The notes beneath the pieces were generated by a model that saw only the letters and a list, made by a program, of their open reading frames with translations, made no database searches and was not told the origin of the DNA. Both the position numbers and the translations under genes were made by a program. Of a DNA stretch of 64,000 nt, positions 51,823 through 60,798 are shown piece after piece. Origin of the DNA: Bombiscardovia asteroides_K (GTDB lineage Bacteria; Actinomycetota; Actinomycetes; Actinomycetales; Bifidobacteriaceae); the NCBI RefSeq assembly GCF_048001765.1, contig NZ_CP181447.1:1550001-1614000 (forward strand). Direction: 5' to 3'. Numbering within the stretch: the first letter of the stretch is position 1; each line of letters starts with the position of its first letter.

Positions 51823-52956
51823 CTACTTGCTGGCTTCCTCCTCGCGAGCCTGGACCCGCTGCTGATGCCGCCAGCGAATGCCAGCCTCGATGAAGGCGTC
51901 GATGTCACCGTCAAAGACCCCCTGCGTATCGGAGGTCTCGTATCCGGTGCGCAGATCCTTGACCATCTGGTAGGGATGCAGCACGTAGGAGCGCATCTGA
52001 TCCCCCCAGCTGGCCTTGATGTCCCCGGCCAGTTCTTTCTTCTTCTTGGCCTCCTCCTCGTGCCGCAGAACCAACAGCCGGGACTGCAGAACAGCCATGG
52101 CAGCCGCGCGGTTCTGAATCTGGCTGCGTTCATCCTGCATGGTCACCACGATGTTGGTCGGCAGGTGGGTGATACGCACGGCCGAATAGGTGGTGTTGAC
52201 ACCCTGGCCGCCGGGGCCGGAAGAGCAGTAAGTGTCCACCCGGATGTCCGAATCGGGGATGTCGATGTGGTCGGTGGGCTCCACCAGGGGGATGACCTCG
52301 ACAGCAGCGAAAGAGGTCTGCCGGCGACCCTGGTTGTCAAAGGGCGAGATCCGCACTAGACGATGGGTGCCGCCCTCCACCGACAGACGGCCGTAAGCAT
52401 AGGGGGCATCCACCTGGAAGGTGGCCGACTTGATTCCTGCCTCCTCCGCGTAGGAGGTGTCCATGACCTTGGTGGAGAAGCCGTGCCTCTCAGCCCAGCG
52501 CATGTACATGCGCAGAAGCATCTGCGCCCAGTCGGCCGCATCCACCCCGCCGGCACCCGAGCGGATGGTGACCACGGCAGCGCGCTCGTCGTACTCCCCG
52601 TCCAGCAGGGTCTGAATCTCCATGTCATCCAGGTCGGACCTCAAAGAGTCGATCTCCTTGCGGGCCTCCACCAGGGTGTCCTGATCATGCTCCTCCTGGC
52701 CCAGCTCCTCCAGGGCCTGCACATCGTCCAGCCGGGAGGAGGCGGACTCCAGGTGCTTGAGCTGGGATTGCAGGGCCGAGAGCCTGCTGGTCACCTTCTG
52801 AGCATTTTCCTGGTCGTCCCAGAGTCCGGGCGCGCTGGCCTGACGCTCCAGATCCGCAATCCGCGAGCGCAGACCCTCCGGGTCCAGCGCCTTGGAAATC
52901 ATCTCGTACTTGGCCTTGGCCTGCTCCAATGCTTGGGCAAAATCCATCTCTGCCAT
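51823..52956 (-). CDS. prfB: Peptide chain release factor 2
   Basis: A 377-residue RF2 that ends translation at UGA and UAA. Stop-reading motif SPF is in VRISPFDNQG (about residue 205), and the catalytic GGQ is in SSGPGGQGVNTT (about 248). The gene is one open frame from ATG 52956, so the autoregulatory +1 frameshift found in many prfB genes is absent. It heads the prfB-ftsE-ftsX-CHAP-smpB cluster, 97 bp before ftsE. Confidence 0.97.
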   Translation of the reverse strand: MAEMDFAQALEQAKAKYEMISKALDPEGLRSRIADLERQASAPGLWDDQENAQKVTSRLSALQSQLKHLESASSRLDDVQALEELGQEEHDQDTLVEARKEIDSLRSDLDDMEIQTLLDGEYDERAAVVTIRSGAGGVDAADWAQMLLRMYMRWAERHGFSTKVMDTSYAEEAGIKSATFQVDAPYAYGRLSVEGGTHRLVRISPFDNQGRRQTSFAAVEVIPLVEPTDHIDIPDSDIRVDTYCSSGPGGQGVNTTYSAVRITHLPTNIVVTMQDERSQIQNRAAAMAVLQSRLLVLRHEEEAKKKKELAGDIKASWGDQMRSYVLHPYQMVKDLRTGYETSDTQGVFDGDIDAFIEAGIRWRHQQRVQAREEEASK

Positions 52957-53063
52957 GCCGTCTCACCGCTTTCCAGACCGACTCCGCACGAGCCGGCCAC
53001 CGTCTTCATTCCTATTTGCCTTTGCCTGCAACAGCCGGAATCCCGCCGACTGAACGGGCCCGG

Positions 53064-53195
53064 TCAAAGGCCGCTGAAGATGGCTGGGATGACAAGACTG
53101 GCCAGCAAAGCCACAGCGATGACCAGGCAGACCGCCCTGGCCGTATTGCGGCGCCGGCGCTCCCGGCGCTCCCGCTCATGACTGTAGGCACTCAT
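53064..53195 (-). CDS. Small basic single-pass membrane protein (43 residues)
   Basis: A short reading frame coding MSAYSHERERRERRRRNTAR followed by one hydrophobic segment (VCLVIAVALLASLVIPAIF, residues about 22-40). The strongly charged Arg/Glu N-terminus and single membrane span look like a true small membrane protein, and codon use agrees with the neighbours. It lies 107 bp upstream of prfB on the same strand and diverges from dapD. The Shine-Dalgarno (ATAGGT) is weak. Function unknown. Confidence 0.6.
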   Translation of the reverse strand: MSAYSHERERRERRRRNTARAVCLVIAVALLASLVIPAIFSGL

Positions 53196-53342
53196 AGTTG
53201 ATAATTTTACCTATCGGCTGGGACCTGGCTGACGACGCTTCAGACCCGGCTGTCGGACGGACCGCCTGTATTTGAGCGTCGACCGGCTTATCCTGTAAGA
53301 CAACTTGATGTCAACACGACCGCATCGCCTGAAGGAGGAACG

Positions 53343-54302
53343 ATGAGCACAGCACGCACCGCATGGGGTTGGGGCCTTGCCAGCCAGGACGAGCAGGGCC
53401 GGACCCTGGACGTTTGGTACCCCAAGGCCGAGATCTCCACACCGCCGACCCCGGCCAACCGTCCCAACCACGACTTCGGCGACCAGGTCCATAACCAGCC
53501 CGACGCCCGCGGCATCCGAAGGGTACCGGTCTTCACCGTGGCTGACCTGGATGGCCCGATAGCCGATGCCACCGACGCCTATCTGCGGCTTCATCTGCTC
53601 AGCATGCGCCTGACCCCGCCCAACAGCATGAACCTGGACGGGATCTTCGAACAGCTGACCACGGTGGTCTGGACCAATTACGGACCCTTCGCCGTGGAGG
53701 ACTTCGCCCTGCGACGGTCTGACGTCATGGCTGCAGCCAGCCGGTCCATGCCGGGCATCCCGGTGACGCAGGTAACGGTGCTGAGCGTGGACAAGTTCCC
53801 CCGCATGGTGGATTACGTAGTCCCCGAAGGGGTACGCATCGGCAACGCCGACAGGATTCGGCTCGGCGCCCATCTGGCACCGGGAACGACGGTCATGCAT
53901 GAAGGCTTCGTCAACTTCAACGCCGGAACCCTGGGCCACTCCATGGTCGAAGGGCGCATCTCACAGGGGGTCGTGGTAGGAGACGGTTCGGACATCGGCG
54001 GCGGAGCCTCCATCATGGGCACCCTGTCCGGCGGAGGCCGTCATCGGGTCTCCATCGGTCAGCACTCCTTGCTGGGAGCCAACGCCGGTATCGGCATTTC
54101 CCTGGGAGATGACTGCGTGGTCGAAGCCGGGCTCTACGTCACCGCCGGCACCAAGATCGGCCTAGGCGACCAGGTGGTCAAGGGGGCAGAACTGAGCGGA
54201 AGGGATCATCTGCTCTTCATCCGTGACTCCCGCACCGGCCAGGTCAGAGCTCTGCCTCGCAAGAAGGGAATCGAGCTGAACGAGCGGCTGCACGCCAACT
54301 GA
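53343..54302 (+). CDS. dapD: Tetrahydrodipicolinate N-succinyltransferase
   Basis: A 319-residue DapD of the actinobacterial type, which succinylates tetrahydrodipicolinate in the lysine/diaminopimelate pathway. The N-terminal domain is followed by a left-handed parallel beta-helix of hexapeptide repeats (about residues 165-275: VRIGNADRIRLGAHLAPGTT, then VVVGDGSDIGGGASIMGTLSG). The HEGFVNFNAGTLG segment carries the substrate-binding residues. GAAGGAGGAACG precedes ATG 53343. Convergent with citrate synthase, 18 bp apart. Confidence 0.95.
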   Translation: MSTARTAWGWGLASQDEQGRTLDVWYPKAEISTPPTPANRPNHDFGDQVHNQPDARGIRRVPVFTVADLDGPIADATDAYLRLHLLSMRLTPPNSMNLDGIFEQLTTVVWTNYGPFAVEDFALRRSDVMAAASRSMPGIPVTQVTVLSVDKFPRMVDYVVPEGVRIGNADRIRLGAHLAPGTTVMHEGFVNFNAGTLGHSMVEGRISQGVVVGDGSDIGGGASIMGTLSGGGRHRVSIGQHSLLGANAGIGISLGDDCVVEAGLYVTAGTKIGLGDQVVKGAELSGRDHLLFIRDSRTGQVRALPRKKGIELNERLHAN

Positions 54303-54320
54303 GCCAGGCGGCCATGGGCC

Positions 54321-55610
54321 TCAGCGCTGCTCCATGGGCAGGTAATCGCGTGGGCCTTGGCCGGTATAGACCTGCCTGGGACGACCGATTTTCGTGTCAG
54401 GATCGTCCAACATCTCCCTGTACTGGGCGATCCATCCAGGAATGCGTCCTAATGCGAAGAGCGTGGTGAACATCTCCGGGTCGAAGCCGATGTCGCGGTA
54501 GATGAGCCCGGTGTAGAAGTCCACGTTGGGATAGAGGTGGCGTTCGACGAAGTAATCGTCGTGCAGTGCCAGGTCCTCCAGCTCCAAGGCCACGTCGAAG
54601 AGCTCCGCATCCGCGGCATTCCTATCCTGGTCGGGTTCATCCATGAGCTTGTAGAGCCACTGCTTGGCGATGGCCGCGCGCGGGTCATAGGATTTATAGA
54701 CCCGGTGGCCCAGACCCGCTATTTTCCGCCCCTCGCTCTTGGCCTGCTCCACATAGCCCCGCACGCCCAGACCGGAATCACGTATGCTCTTCAACTGACG
54801 CAGCACGGCCTCGTTGGCGCCGCCGTGCAGGGGACCTGACAGGGTATTGATGCCGGCAGCCACTGCCGAATACAGGTTGGCCCGGGCTGATCCGGCAATC
54901 CGGACCACTGAGGTGGAGCAGTTCTGTTCATGGTCGGCATGGATGATCAGAAGCTTGTCCAGGGCCTGCACCTTGAGAGGGTCGACCTGATAGGGCTGGT
55001 AGGGCATAGCGAAGCTCATCCGCAGGAAGTCCTCCACATAGCCCCAGGTCCTGTCCGGGTAGAGCAGGGGCTGGTCGCGGCGACGACGGTGGATCAGGGA
55101 AACGATGGTGCGAACCTTGGCCATAATGATGGCGCTGGCCTCATCCAACTGGTCGGGATCGTCAATATCACAGGTGTCCGGGTGGAAGCCAGCCAGAGCA
55201 TTGACTGCCGCAGCCAGCACACTCATGGGATGGGCCTGGCGGGGGAAGGACGATAGCAAATGGCGGAAGTCCTCCCCTACGAGCGTATGACCCAGGACAT
55301 GGCTGCGGAACCGTTGGTACTGCTCGGCATCAGGCAACTCGCCATGGGACAGCAGCCAGGCCACTTCAAGGAAATTGGACTGGGCGCACAGATCCTCTAT
55401 GGCATAGCCCCTATAGCGCAGTATGGACCGCTTGCCGTCAATGAAGGTGATTCCCGAGACACACTGGGCCGTGGTCTGGAAGCCCGGATCCAGCGTGACC
55501 CAGCCGTCGTTGCGCAGGGAGGAGACCAGAATGCCATCGGGCCCTTCGGTGGCGCGAACCAGGGGAAGATCAACCTGTTCGGAATCGATGGACAACCGTG
55601 CAGTAGACAC
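54321..55610 (-). CDS. gltA: Citrate synthase
   Basis: A 429-residue type II citrate synthase. GTG 55610 (or the adjacent GTG 55613) follows a strong AGGAGG; the in-frame opening upstream is not conserved. Catalytic residues are in context: His in DHEQNCSTSVVR, His in GPLHGGANEAVL, VGHRVYK-type GLGHRVYKSYDPRA, and Asp in NVDFYTGLIY. It condenses oxaloacetate and acetyl-CoA; in bifidobacteria, whose TCA cycle is incomplete, it serves mainly glutamate supply. Confidence 0.95.
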   Translation of the reverse strand: MSTARLSIDSEQVDLPLVRATEGPDGILVSSLRNDGWVTLDPGFQTTAQCVSGITFIDGKRSILRYRGYAIEDLCAQSNFLEVAWLLSHGELPDAEQYQRFRSHVLGHTLVGEDFRHLLSSFPRQAHPMSVLAAAVNALAGFHPDTCDIDDPDQLDEASAIIMAKVRTIVSLIHRRRRDQPLLYPDRTWGYVEDFLRMSFAMPYQPYQVDPLKVQALDKLLIIHADHEQNCSTSVVRIAGSARANLYSAVAAGINTLSGPLHGGANEAVLRQLKSIRDSGLGVRGYVEQAKSEGRKIAGLGHRVYKSYDPRAAIAKQWLYKLMDEPDQDRNAADAELFDVALELEDLALHDDYFVERHLYPNVDFYTGLIYRDIGFDPEMFTTLFALGRIPGWIAQYREMLDDPDTKIGRPRQVYTGQGPRDYLPMEQR

Positions 55611-55864
55611 CACGCACCTCCTGTTAATCAACCAGTGAGGTGCCAATGAGAGTCGACGGCCATGCCGGATCAGGCTACCGGCACCTGTACCGGCGTGGAA
55701 TTGCCGACATGCTAGCAGAAACAACCACGACTTCGATTACCGGCATGTAACCACAAGCAGGAATCTGTCACCCCAGCCACGACGCGCAGGTCCAAGCCAG
55801 TGCCGTCTTCGTTCCCGCAACAGCCTGCGGGCACAAGACCAGGAGAGAAGGACCAGTATCAAAG

Positions 55865-55908
55865 AGGGACCCAGAAGCATCCACATTGTGGACATTCCTG
55901 GGTCCCTT
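55865..55908 (-). terminator. Terminator after map
   Basis: AGGGACCCAG (55865-55874) and CTGGGTCCCT (55899-55908) form a perfect 10-bp stem; the 24-nt loop holds its own TCCACA/TGTGGA hairpin. On the minus strand CTTTG follows. It is 33 nt past the map stop. Confidence 0.75.
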
Positions 55909-55941
55909 ATAGTCCTATTTCGGCCTCGAACAGCCTCCGGC

Positions 55942-56718
55942 TCAGTCCCTGGTCGTCAGGATGACAGGTCCCTGCTCGGTGATGGCAATGGTGTGCTCGC
56001 TGTGAGCGCCGCGCGATCCGTCTGCAGAACGCAGGGTCCACCCGTCCTTGGGATCCTGGTAAATCTGATCGGTGGTCGCCAGGAACCAAGGCTCAATGGC
56101 GATGACCAGACCTGGACGCAGCTTGTAGCCGTGATGAGGCGTGCCGTCGTTGGGCACATGGGGATCGCCGTGCATGATTCGTCCTACCCCGTGTCCGCCG
56201 AACTCCAGGTTGACGCTGTATCCGTTTTCATGGGCAACCTGACCGACTGCAGCGGAAATGTCACCCAGACGGTTGCCAGGCTGAGCCTGTGCGATGCCCG
56301 CCTTCAGGGCCTCTTCGGTGGTCCGAATCAGTCGCAGATCCTCTGGATCGGCATGCTCACCCACTACGAAGCTGATAGCCGAGTCGCCCACCCAGCCGTC
56401 CACGTTGATGGCCAGATCCAGAGAGAGCAGGTCACCATCCTTGAGGTTGTAGTCATAAGGCACCCCATGCAGGACGGCATCGTTGACGGACAGGCAGATG
56501 TAGTGGGCGAAGGGGCCGGTGCCGAAATCAGGTGCGTAGTTCACATAGCAGGAGGTGGCTCCCTTACGGGAGTTGATCCTGTCCTTGACGTAGTCGTCCA
56601 GCTCCAGCAGGTTGACCCCGGGTTTGCTCATGGTTTTGAGCTCCTTGAGGATGCTGCCGACGAACCTGCCCGCCGGCTTCATCTGTTCGATCTCCTGCTT
56701 GGTTTTGAGCTCGATCAT
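55942..56718 (-). CDS. map: Methionine aminopeptidase, type I
   Basis: A 258-residue cytoplasmic enzyme that removes the initiator Met. The five metal ligands of the pita-bread fold can be placed: Asp in SLDLAINVDGWVGDSA (two Asp), His in GGHGVGRIMH, Glu in IAIEPWF and Glu in SEHTIAITEQGPVIL. YICLSVNDAVLHGVP includes the substrate His. ATG 56718 with AAAGGACACAG-type upstream sequence is acceptable. Confidence 0.96.
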   Translation of the reverse strand: MIELKTKQEIEQMKPAGRFVGSILKELKTMSKPGVNLLELDDYVKDRINSRKGATSCYVNYAPDFGTGPFAHYICLSVNDAVLHGVPYDYNLKDGDLLSLDLAINVDGWVGDSAISFVVGEHADPEDLRLIRTTEEALKAGIAQAQPGNRLGDISAAVGQVAHENGYSVNLEFGGHGVGRIMHGDPHVPNDGTPHHGYKLRPGLVIAIEPWFLATTDQIYQDPKDGWTLRSADGSRGAHSEHTIAITEQGPVILTTRD

Positions 56719-56821
56719 CCTCTGTGTCCTTTCATGATTGGTGCCCGTGGGTGCCGCCCCTCAGGATCCTGCCCAAGTACTACCTCTCAGTATTATCGGG
56801 TCAGTCGGACGAGTCCGGGTC

Positions 56822-57535
56822 TCAGTTCCGGCCGAAGGTGAAGGCCCTGATGATGGAGACGACCCCCAGCACCAGAAGAGCGCACCCGCTGAAGATGACC
56901 AGGAAGATGACTGAGCTCAGCGGGTAGATCATGACGATGATTCCGGCGATGATTGAAACGATGCCCGAGAAGATGGCCCAGCCTGAATGCGGGAGTCCCC
57001 AGGAGGCGGCCAGACTCATCACGCCCTCCATGATCCAGCTGATGCCCACGATGATGGTGACCAGCAGGGTCAGCGCTGAAGCGGACAGAGCCGTGTTCCT
57101 GACGATGACAATGCCGCCGACTGCGATCAGGGCGCCAAAAAGGACGCCCAGCACACGCCAACCACCTGGAAGCCCCTTGGTCACGATGGAGGTGGCCAGA
57201 CGGACCACGCCGGAGATGATGAAGTAGATACCCAGCACCACGGTCACGGCGATCAGGGTCTTATCCGGCCTGAGCAGAAGGGCCAGGCCCAGGATGACTC
57301 CAATCACGCCCATGACGCCCATAATGATGCGGATGGCCCGCAGGGTTCTGAATCCCAGATCCTCGGCGATCATGGAGAATGGATCCATCCGTGGCGGGCG
57401 CCCCTGGTAGCCGGGATATTGCCCATACTGACCATAATTATTCTGGCCATAATTGTTCGGATATTGGCCGTTATTCTGCGAAGAATCCTGACCACCGTAC
57501 TGATTGGGCTGACCGCCCTGCATGGGATCTGTCAT
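56822..57535 (-). CDS. HdeD/DUF308-family membrane protein with low-complexity N-terminus
   Basis: A 237-residue protein. Residues about 1-55 are rich in Gln, Asn, Tyr and Gly with near-repeats of NNYGQ and QYPG units. Six hydrophobic segments follow (about 65-235), arranged as three DUF308 pairs with the glycine-rich GVLGIYFIISGVVRL-like pattern. HdeD of E. coli is linked to acid resistance, but the DUF308 family is broad and no role is proven here. The N-terminal extension is unlike HdeD. Confidence 0.8.
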   Translation of the reverse strand: MTDPMQGGQPNQYGGQDSSQNNGQYPNNYGQNNYGQYGQYPGYQGRPPRMDPFSMIAEDLGFRTLRAIRIIMGVMGVIGVILGLALLLRPDKTLIAVTVVLGIYFIISGVVRLATSIVTKGLPGGWRVLGVLFGALIAVGGIVIVRNTALSASALTLLVTIIVGISWIMEGVMSLAASWGLPHSGWAIFSGIVSIIAGIIVMIYPLSSVIFLVIFSGCALLVLGVVSIIRAFTFGRN

Positions 57536-57708
57536 ACCGTCCTCTTTCGCTCGCTCAGGGCAGCTGAGCAGCCGTCCTGTTACCGTCTTCCAAGTTTAAA
57601 TCACCAAGGAGGCAATCGCTGCTTTTCCCTACGGCGGATGGTGCGCCGGTCCACTGATTCCCGGCAACCCAGGCATGGCATGTCACCAAAGATGGCTAGG
57701 CTTGTGGC

Positions 57709-59802
57709 ATGGCACAATCAACTGAATCCAAGACCTCCTCCGGACTTGATCCGGCATCTTTCTCTTCGGTCATTCGGCCGCAGGACGACCTCTTCCGCTT
57801 CGTCAACGGCCCCTGGATCGACACCTACAGCCTGCCCGAGGATCGCTCCCGGTTCGGCTCCTTCGACAAGCTTGCCGAGGATGCCGAAGCACAGATCCAT
57901 GAAATCCTTGAGGACCCGGAGTCCCCAGCTGTCAAGTCAGCCCTGCTCTATCGCAGTTTCCTGGACACCGATGCCATCGAAGCCGCAGGAATGGAACCCA
58001 TCCGCTCCGACCTGCAGGCCATTGATGCCGTGCCCGACAAGAAGGCACTGACCAGCCTGCTGGGCCAACTCAATCCCACCGGCGGTCCCGATCTGTTCGG
58101 CATTGCCATCTACGGTGATCCAGGCAACGCCGGCGTCAACGTGGCTCATATGGAACAGGCCGGGCTGGGACTTCCCGACGAGGCCTACTACCGTGAGAAG
58201 AGCTACACTCCGGTCCGACAGGCCTACACCGACATGGTGGCCTCCCTGCTCAGGCTCTCCGGCTACGCCGACGACCAGGAGGATGCCCACAGGCAGGCGG
58301 AGTCCTTCCTTGAGGTCGAGACTCGTATAGCTTCACGCCACTGGGACAACGTGTCCACCCGTGATGAGGATCGTACCTATAACCCCACCACCCTGGCCGA
58401 CCTGGAATCAACGCTCGCCGATTTCGATCTGCACACCTGGATCGAGTCCTGGCAGAAGGCATATGGAGCCAGCCCTGTCGCCAATATGCAACCGGTCGAT
58501 CTGAGATCAGCCCTGTCCAGGACCATTGTGCATGAGCCCTCCTTCCTGCAGGGTTTGAACGAGCTCTGGAAGGCCAGCGACCTGGAGGATCTCAAACTCT
58601 GGGCCCGCGTGCACACCCTGATCGAGTGGGCAGGTCTACTCAGCAGCGACTTCGATCAGGCCAGGTTCGACTTCTATGGCAAGGTCCTTTCAGGCACGAC
58701 CAAGATGCGTGACCGCTGGAAGCGAGCCGTTTCCCTGGTCAACGGCATTTGCGGCGAGGAGGTCGGACGCGAATATGTGCGCCGGCACTTCCCTGCCTCC
58801 AGCAAGGCACGAATGGAGGCCCTGGTTGGGGACCTGATCGATGCCTACCGGGTCTCCATCACCTCAAGCGACTGGCTGGGCGAACAGACCAAGGTCAAGG
58901 CTCTAGCCAAGCTGGACAAATTCTCGCCCAAGATCGGCTACACCGAGCACTGGCGCGACTATACGGCTCTGGCTGTGGACGAAAAGCTGGGTCTGGTCGA
59001 CAATGTGCGACAGGCCAACCTCTATGAGTCTGGCTACCAGTTCGGCAAAGCCGGTCAGCCTGTGGACAAGGAAGAGTGGCTGATGAATCCTCAGACTGTC
59101 AACGCCTACTACGAGCCCACCCTGAACGTCATCGTCTTCCCAGCAGCCATTCTGCAGCCGCCCTTCTTCGATCCAGAAGCCGACGATGCCGTCAACTACG
59201 GAGGCATCGGGTCGGTCATCGGCCACGAAATCGGCCACGGATTCGACGACCAGGGCTCCAAGTACGACGGTGACGGACGTCTGCAAGACTGGTGGACCCC
59301 GCAGGACCGTGAGAACTTCGAGCAGCGGACCAAGGCTCTCATCGAGCAGTACAACGGCTTCGTCCCCCAACAGCTTGCCGAGAAGTACGCCGACAAGCCC
59401 GAGCAGGCACCCCATGTCAATGGAGCGCTGACCATCGGCGAGAACATCGGGGACCTGGGAGGCGTCAACATCGCCATCAAGGCCTATGCCCTCTCCTTGC
59501 AGAAGAAGGAGGGCGGCACGGCCAGGACAGACGATGCGGCTATGGACCAGGCACTGGCCTCGGCTCCGGTCATGGACGGCTACACCGGCCTGCAGCGGTT
59601 CTTCCTGTCCTACGCCTCCATCTGGAGGACCAAGAACAGGGATCAGCTGGCCGAACAGTATCTGCAGATCGATCCCCACTCCCCTGCTGAATTCCGCACC
59701 AACGGCATCGTTAGGAACGTGGATCGCTTCTATCAGGCCTTCGGAGTCACAGCTGACGACGGCATGTGGCTGGAACCCGAAGCACGGGTCAAGATCTGGT
59801 AA
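57709..59802 (+). CDS. pepO: M13-family zinc metallopeptidase (PepO-like endopeptidase)
   Basis: A 697-residue neprilysin-family peptidase. The zinc site is VIGHEIGHGFDDQG (HExxH, about residues 503-516), with the third ligand in GENIGDLGGVN (ExxxD, about 575-585). Substrate motif VNAYYEPTLNVIVFPAAI is about 463-480. There is no signal peptide or membrane segment, so it is intracellular like lactococcal PepO, cleaving oligopeptides. Two hairpins follow the gene. The upstream region has only a weak Shine-Dalgarno (AGGCTTGTGGC). Confidence 0.94.
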   Translation: MAQSTESKTSSGLDPASFSSVIRPQDDLFRFVNGPWIDTYSLPEDRSRFGSFDKLAEDAEAQIHEILEDPESPAVKSALLYRSFLDTDAIEAAGMEPIRSDLQAIDAVPDKKALTSLLGQLNPTGGPDLFGIAIYGDPGNAGVNVAHMEQAGLGLPDEAYYREKSYTPVRQAYTDMVASLLRLSGYADDQEDAHRQAESFLEVETRIASRHWDNVSTRDEDRTYNPTTLADLESTLADFDLHTWIESWQKAYGASPVANMQPVDLRSALSRTIVHEPSFLQGLNELWKASDLEDLKLWARVHTLIEWAGLLSSDFDQARFDFYGKVLSGTTKMRDRWKRAVSLVNGICGEEVGREYVRRHFPASSKARMEALVGDLIDAYRVSITSSDWLGEQTKVKALAKLDKFSPKIGYTEHWRDYTALAVDEKLGLVDNVRQANLYESGYQFGKAGQPVDKEEWLMNPQTVNAYYEPTLNVIVFPAAILQPPFFDPEADDAVNYGGIGSVIGHEIGHGFDDQGSKYDGDGRLQDWWTPQDRENFEQRTKALIEQYNGFVPQQLAEKYADKPEQAPHVNGALTIGENIGDLGGVNIAIKAYALSLQKKEGGTARTDDAAMDQALASAPVMDGYTGLQRFFLSYASIWRTKNRDQLAEQYLQIDPHSPAEFRTNGIVRNVDRFYQAFGVTADDGMWLEPEARVKIW

Positions 59803-59810
59803 ACCTGTTC

Positions 59811-59842
59811 TGATTGAAACCGTTGGTTGACGGTTTCAATCA
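59811..59842 (+). repeat. Perfect 12-bp hairpin after the M13 peptidase
   Basis: TGATTGAAACCG (59811-59822) and CGGTTTCAATCA (59831-59842), 8-nt loop, 8 nt past the stop codon. No T-run; it is followed 11 nt later by a second, GC-rich hairpin. Confidence 0.7.
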
Positions 59843-59853
59843 GTCTGCTGATC

Positions 59854-59893
59854 AAGGCGGGAGGCCGACGGGAATCAGTCGGCCTCCCGCCTT
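59854..59893 (+). terminator. Strong Rho-independent terminator
   Basis: Sixteen-bp perfect stem: AAGGCGGGAGGCCGAC (59854-59869) and its complement (59878-59893), 8-nt loop, followed by CGTTTTG. It separates the peptidase from the convergent SSB gene, whose stop is at 59922. Confidence 0.88.
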
Positions 59894-59921
59894 CGTTTTG
59901 CTTGGCCGGAGCAACCTTTGT

Positions 59922-60431
59922 TCATCTAGCATTGGCAGCCTCTACGGATACCCCCTCCGGCGCAAATGAGGCAGGTGACGCAGAGGCTGTTCCGGACGGT
60001 GAAGATGCCAGCGGTGTGGTCCAAGGATCCGGACCGGCAGCCCCCTCATCAATAGGCGCAGAACTCGATCGGATCCTAGTGAAGGTATCTTGTCCACGTG
60101 CTAAGTCGTGGCCAATGCCATCCGCAATCAAAACCAGACTGCTATGTGGCTGGCCGTCACTGGTCCACTCCTCCGTCACCAAGGATCCCGTCACCATGAC
60201 TGGATCACCCTTGTGCAGACAAGCCAAGGCATTCATCGCCAGAGTCCTGAAGGCCTTGACCGTCAACCAGGTGGTGGATTTTCGTTTCCACACCCCAGCC
60301 GCAGCATCGTAATAGGCCGGCGTAGAGCCCAACCTGAAGGAGCAGGCCGGTGTGGACCCCGGCTGTCCCAGACGAGTCGGCTGGGTCCCCATAAAGCCGA
60401 AGACGGTCGTTTTTATTTCGTTGATAGACAT
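59922..60431 (-). CDS. Single-stranded DNA-binding protein paralogue lacking the acidic tip
   Basis: A 169-residue SSB-family protein. The OB fold covers residues about 5-110 (TTVFGFMGTQPTR, then FRLGSTPAYY, WLTVKAFRTLAMNALACLHKGDPVMVTGSL and LVLIADGIGHDL). The tail (about 120-169) is Ser/Pro/Ala-rich and ends in VEAANAR, so the DDDxPF tip that recruits replication partners is missing. It is therefore probably a secondary SSB. AGAGGT lies 6 nt before ATG 60431; a longer in-frame opening upstream is not conserved. Confidence 0.82.
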   Translation of the reverse strand: MSINEIKTTVFGFMGTQPTRLGQPGSTPACSFRLGSTPAYYDAAAGVWKRKSTTWLTVKAFRTLAMNALACLHKGDPVMVTGSLVTEEWTSDGQPHSSLVLIADGIGHDLARGQDTFTRIRSSSAPIDEGAAGPDPWTTPLASSPSGTASASPASFAPEGVSVEAANAR

Positions 60432-60798
60432 ACCGGCACCTCTCTGTGTGTTATGAATCCGACGCTGTAAATCTGCCGGCCGATTCCTGCTCGCGCGGCA
60501 GTGAGGCCGTTCGACGGAGGATCCCGGACCGGAACGCGGATAATCGGAGCGGGGGAAGGTACTGGCCCCGGTCAGAAACCCTCCATCGAACGGTGAATCC
60601 ATCCTGCCTCCACCCACGTCTCCGCACCTGACCCACAGACCATTGTGGTCGAACAGTCTCGGCCTGTTTCGCGAGGTGGACAACCCTGCCCATGTCTGGT
60701 TTGGCAATGTCCCTTTCAGTACCTAGGCAATCGAGCATTGGTCCTGGGCTAAACTGTGAGAGCAGATACATCGGTACGGTTCGGAAGGACCCGCAGTC
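60432..60798. other. Divergent intergenic region without a recognised gene
   Basis: A 367-bp gap between the SSB and exonuclease III genes. It must carry both promoters, but I see no convincing -35/-10 pair, no tRNA and no strong hairpin. Open frames in it (such as 60451-60807 on the minus strand) have no family character. Confidence 0.5.

Noticed and set aside
51823..52956. Possible programmed frameshift in prfB
   Set aside because: The gene is one continuous frame with SPF and GGQ motifs; no early in-frame TGA is present.
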